From contig NZ_LT990039.1 in assembly GCF_900312975.1 (NCBI RefSeq), positions 124,001-188,000 of the forward strand: 64,000 nt of DNA, written 5' to 3'. Shown here in pieces: positions 61,970-64,000 of this stretch. Position 1 is the stretch's first letter, and each line of letters begins with the position of its first letter. The translations under genes and the position numbers were made by a program. Origin of the DNA: Massilistercora timonensis (GTDB taxonomy: Bacteria; Bacillota; Clostridia; Lachnospirales; Lachnospiraceae). Below the pieces are notes generated by a model that was not told where the DNA came from, searched no databases, and worked only from the letters and a program-made list of their open reading frames with translations.

Positions 61970-62716
61970 ATGACAGAGTCGAATCTTTCCTTGGAAACAT
62001 TAAAAGCAGAAAACTTCTCATTACAATCAGAACTTTCAGCCAAAAATCAGCGTACTCTTGAAAAAATGTTCCGCTACCTGCGTACATTTCCCTTGGAAGA
62101 GACACAGATCGAACTTCTCAGGCAGGATTTGATCGGAATGGCCCGGGAGGCAGAAATGCGGCAGGAGCCTTTTTCTGGAACCCTTGGCAAATCTCCTCTT
62201 TCCTTCTGCGATGACCTGCTCCTTGCCTCAGGCCTGGTGGTGATTCCTTCTGGTCGTCGTCTGCTTCGGACCGTTGGATGGTATTATCGGATTATAGGCG
62301 GATTTTTCACCTGTGTCAGTCTCTCAAATATTATAGGTATGATTATCGGATTCTTTATCGGAGGAGAAATCTGGGTATTCAAGCTGATCTCCGGAGATCA
62401 ATTTGTGCTCTTCCTCTATCAACTCGCAACTTTTTCCATTGGCTGTCTTTTCCTTTATTCTGGAAAACAGGCAATTTACTGTGCTTCTAACAGTTCCATG
62501 GCAAGGCGATGTCTTATTTTGGGAATCCTTCTTCTCCTTATACAGATACTTGCTATTTTGATCAACAATATACTAAGAAACTTAGGCTATCTTGTAACCA
62601 TAAGCGATTATTTCCCCTCCATCGGGATTTTCATTCAGATCTTCTCCGTACTGGCACTGATTATTCCAATTCTTTATTTTTGTGGAGCCTGGATCAATAT
62701 GAAAAGTGTCAAATAG
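61970..62716 (+). CDS. PadR-linked membrane protein with DUF1048-like N-terminus
   Basis: A 248-residue protein. Residues 1-90 are soluble with NQRTLEKMFRYLRTFPLEETQIELLRQDLIGMAREAEMRQEPFSGTLGKSPLSFCDDLLL, reminiscent of DUF1048/DUF1129-like domains in PadR pairs; five or so membrane segments follow (about 105-245). The likely role is an envelope-stress or regulated membrane function, unproven. Its ribosome site GGAGGAA is the padR 3' end. Its stop codon shares a base with repeat copy C. Confidence 0.65.
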   Translation: MTESNLSLETLKAENFSLQSELSAKNQRTLEKMFRYLRTFPLEETQIELLRQDLIGMAREAEMRQEPFSGTLGKSPLSFCDDLLLASGLVVIPSGRRLLRTVGWYYRIIGGFFTCVSLSNIIGMIIGFFIGGEIWVFKLISGDQFVLFLYQLATFSIGCLFLYSGKQAIYCASNSSMARRCLILGILLLLIQILAILINNILRNLGYLVTISDYFPSIGIFIQIFSVLALIIPILYFCGAWINMKSVK

Positions 62717-62826
62717 GTACACCCCCTTTTGCATTTTGGTACACCCTTCCGCGCATTTTGGTACACCGTATAATTCAATTGAGGACGTAGCCTTTTTGCA
62801 AAAGGCTACGTCCTCAATTGAATTAT
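62716..62826. repeat. 22-bp-unit/hairpin repeat, copy C
   Basis: Three units start GGTACACC at 62716, 62738 and 62760, exactly 22 bases apart, and AGGACGTAG begins at 62782, again 22 bases on. The hairpin has 27-base perfect arms (62770-62796 and 62800-62826) around a TGC loop. It overlaps the TAG of the membrane-protein gene (62714-62716) on the left and the TAA of the SASP gene (62823-62825) on the right, so the element fills the whole gap between two converging genes. Confidence 0.88.
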
Positions 62827-63029
62827 TTCCCAGCCATCTGTTTTTCCTGCTGTTCGATCATCTTCTTAACCATATATCCGCCAACAGAACCGTTCTGTCT
62901 GGATGTCAGGTCGCCGTTATAACCGTCGCTGAGCGGTACTCCCAGTTCGTTTGCAACCTCGTATTTAAACTTGTCTAATGCGCCCTTTGCCTCAGGCACG
63001 GCTGCTTTGTTAGTTGAACGACTTGCCAT
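62823..63029 (-). CDS. alpha/beta-type small acid-soluble spore protein (SASP)
   Basis: A 68-residue spore DNA-binding protein. The family marks are YEVANELGVPLSDGYNGDLTSRQNGSVGGYMVKKMIE, with the GPR protease site in the KFKYEVANELG region (Glu-Val in YEVA). It coats spore DNA and protects it from UV and heat. GGAGGAG lies eight bases before the ATG. A hairpin (63054-63082) sits in its leader. It is the spore marker that makes sporulation by the host very likely. Confidence 0.96.
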   Translation of the reverse strand: MASRSTNKAAVPEAKGALDKFKYEVANELGVPLSDGYNGDLTSRQNGSVGGYMVKKMIEQQEKQMAGK

Positions 63030-63053
63030 GATTTACTCCTCCTTCTTGTATCT

Positions 63054-63082
63054 TTGTAACAGCTTTTCGCTTCGTGTTACAA
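63054..63082 (-). promoter_or_regulatory. SASP leader hairpin and possible sigma-G promoter
   Basis: TTGTAAC pairs with GTTACAA, with inner AGC/GCT around GAAAA, in the gap between recG and the SASP gene. Just upstream on the minus strand CATATACTA (63084-63092) could be a sigma-G -10, but a matching -35 is not obvious; that part is weak. Confidence 0.4.
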
Positions 63083-63100
63083 CCATAGTATATGGAGGAT

Positions 63101-64000
63101 TTAAATTATTACACTGTCAGTTCCTTCATATTCTGGAAGATTCTTCACCCACTCTTCTTCATTTTTCAAAATTTCATCAGCCGCTTCATTGGCCATCTGC
63201 AGGATCTTCGCGTCCTGGAATACATCTCCCAGCCGGAAGTTGAAAAGGCCGCTCTGGCGGATCCCAAAAAGGTCGCCGGGCCCGCGAAGCCGCAGATCCT
63301 CGCTTGCGATCTTGAACCCGTCGTTAGTGTCCCGTAGAATGGACAGTCTCTCCTTTGTCTCTTCTGCCCGGGAAGCGCTCATGAAAATGCAATAAGACTG
63401 GTGTTTTCCTCTTCCCACCCGGCCCCGCAGCTGATGGAGCTGCGCCAGGCCAAAGCGCTCTGCGTTCTCGATCATCATAACCGTGGCGTTTGGCACATCG
63501 ATCCCAACCTCGATAACCGTAGTGGAGACCAGGATCTGGATCTCATTTCTCCCGAATGCCTCCATGATCTCATCTTTAAGCGCCGCCTTCATCTTCCCGT
63601 GCAGACAGGCCACCCGGATATCCGGTCCCATCTCCTCCTGGAGCATCGCCCCGTAATCCTGCACGTTCTCCGCCTCCAGCTGCTCGCTCTCCTCCACCAT
63701 GGGACAGATCACATAGCACTGCCGCCCTGCGGCGATCTCTTTCTTCATAAATGTATACGCCGTCTTGCGATAACCAGTGTCAACTACACAGTTCTTAATT
63801 GGAAGCCGGTTGGCCGGCAGTTCATCGATCACGGAAATGTCCAGATCACCATACAAAATGATGGCCAGCGTCCGGGGGATTGGCGTAGCGCTCATCACCA
63901 GCACATGAGGCATGCCTCCCTTTCCGGCAAATGCTTCTCTTTGCTTTACTCCAAACCGGTGCTGCTCATCGGTGATCACCAGCGCCAGGCAGTCGTAATT
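63101..64000 (-). CDS. recG: ATP-dependent DNA helicase RecG, C-terminal part (runs off the window)
   Basis: About 300 C-terminal residues of RecG, the fork-remodelling helicase. Motifs: VITDEQHRFGVKQREAF (DEQH, motif II), LVMSATPIPRTLAIILYGDLDISVIDELP (motif III), HGKMKAALKDEIMEAFGRNEIQILVSTTVIEVGIDVPNATVMMIENAERFGLAQLHQLRGRVGRGKHQSYCIFM (motifs V, VI) and the closing RGPGDLFGIRQSGLFNFRLGDVFQD. The start lies beyond the right edge. Confidence 0.96.
   Translation of the reverse strand, partial: NYDCLALVITDEQHRFGVKQREAFAGKGGMPHVLVMSATPIPRTLAIILYGDLDISVIDELPANRLPIKNCVVDTGYRKTAYTFMKKEIAAGRQCYVICPMVEESEQLEAENVQDYGAMLQEEMGPDIRVACLHGKMKAALKDEIMEAFGRNEIQILVSTTVIEVGIDVPNATVMMIENAERFGLAQLHQLRGRVGRGKHQSYCIFMSASRAEETKERLSILRDTNDGFKIASEDLRLRGPGDLFGIRQSGLFNFRLGDVFQDAKILQMANEAADEILKNEEEWVKNLPEYEGTDSVII

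Noticed and set aside
62716-62826. Reading the 22-bp units as a CRISPR-like array
   Set aside because: The units are spaced by about 14 bases whose sequences are themselves related (ending in gcatttt or similar), whereas CRISPR spacers are longer and unrelated.
1-64000. tRNA, rRNA, CRISPR array or known riboswitch
   Set aside because: No cloverleaf with the required T-loop, no ribosomal RNA stretches, no equally spaced repeat-spacer series, and no T-box or standard riboswitch pattern was found. The 22-bp units are too short and lack unique spacers for a CRISPR array.

Overview
The window looks like the chromosome of an endospore-forming Clostridia species, most likely a Lachnospiraceae gut bacterium. 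The reasons are the sporulation genes yqfC and yqfD, a YlbJ-like gene, a SpoVB-like flippase, a BofC-like gene and an alpha/beta SASP; the strong AGGAGG-type ribosome sites; the alr-mazF and coaD-rsmD neighbourhoods; an Nfn-type transhydrogenase pair; and the DUF4250, DUF896 and Rpn families. The species cannot be fixed from the sequence alone. Nearly everything is on the minus strand. The exceptions are an ABC-F gene, a ylbJ-like gene and a padR/membrane-protein pair. I saw no rRNA, tRNA, CRISPR array, prophage or intact insertion sequence.

Layout. 0-2.9 kb: 5' end of mutS, a small membrane protein, miaB and a cytidylate-kinase-like gene. 2.9-7.7 kb: a complete branched-chain amino acid type ABC importer (livKHMGF) with a promoter and an attenuator after the binding-protein gene. 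7.7-14.4 kb: DUF4250, 5-formyl-THF cyclo-ligase, DUF896, a BofC-like protein, a SpoVB/MurJ-like flippase, then the ybeY-phoH-yqfD-yqfC run. 14.4-21.5 kb: metabolic enzymes (MBL hydrolase, ferredoxin-type aldo-keto reductase, zinc alcohol dehydrogenase, HD hydrolase, ProX editing protein, GNAT, Gfo/Idh oxidoreductase).

21.5-36.7 kb is an accessory island, visibly more AT-rich and patchy. It holds a broken chloramphenicol acetyltransferase gene, an MFS drug-efflux gene with a leader-peptide attenuator, several GNATs, two DUF3795 proteins, a duplicated Rpn nuclease element (one intact, one internally deleted), GNAT gene remnants, and a cluster in which two XRE regulators and two paralogous membrane proteins flank a suppressor-of-fused (SUFU) domain protein.

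36.9-64 kb returns to core genes: rlmH, helD, a ZIP transporter, nfnAB, a zinc-ribbon/TPR protein, ftsK/spoIIIE, tepA, metY, yebC, a CorC-like CBS protein, mazF-alr-nnrDE, rex, an ABC-F ATPase, pepD, ylbJ-like, coaD, rsmD, padR, SASP and the 3' part of recG.

The most notable unexplained structure is a dispersed repeat family made of 22-bp units that start GGTACACC or GGTACAGG, followed in strict 22-bp register by a long near-perfect hairpin containing AGGACGTAG. Full or partial copies lie at about 40.36 kb, 61.5 kb and 62.75 kb, with a diverged relative at 14.45 kb. They sit at gene 3' ends, often overlapping stop codons, and two inverted copies bracket the padR cassette. A second notable element is the attenuator upstream of the MFS efflux gene.
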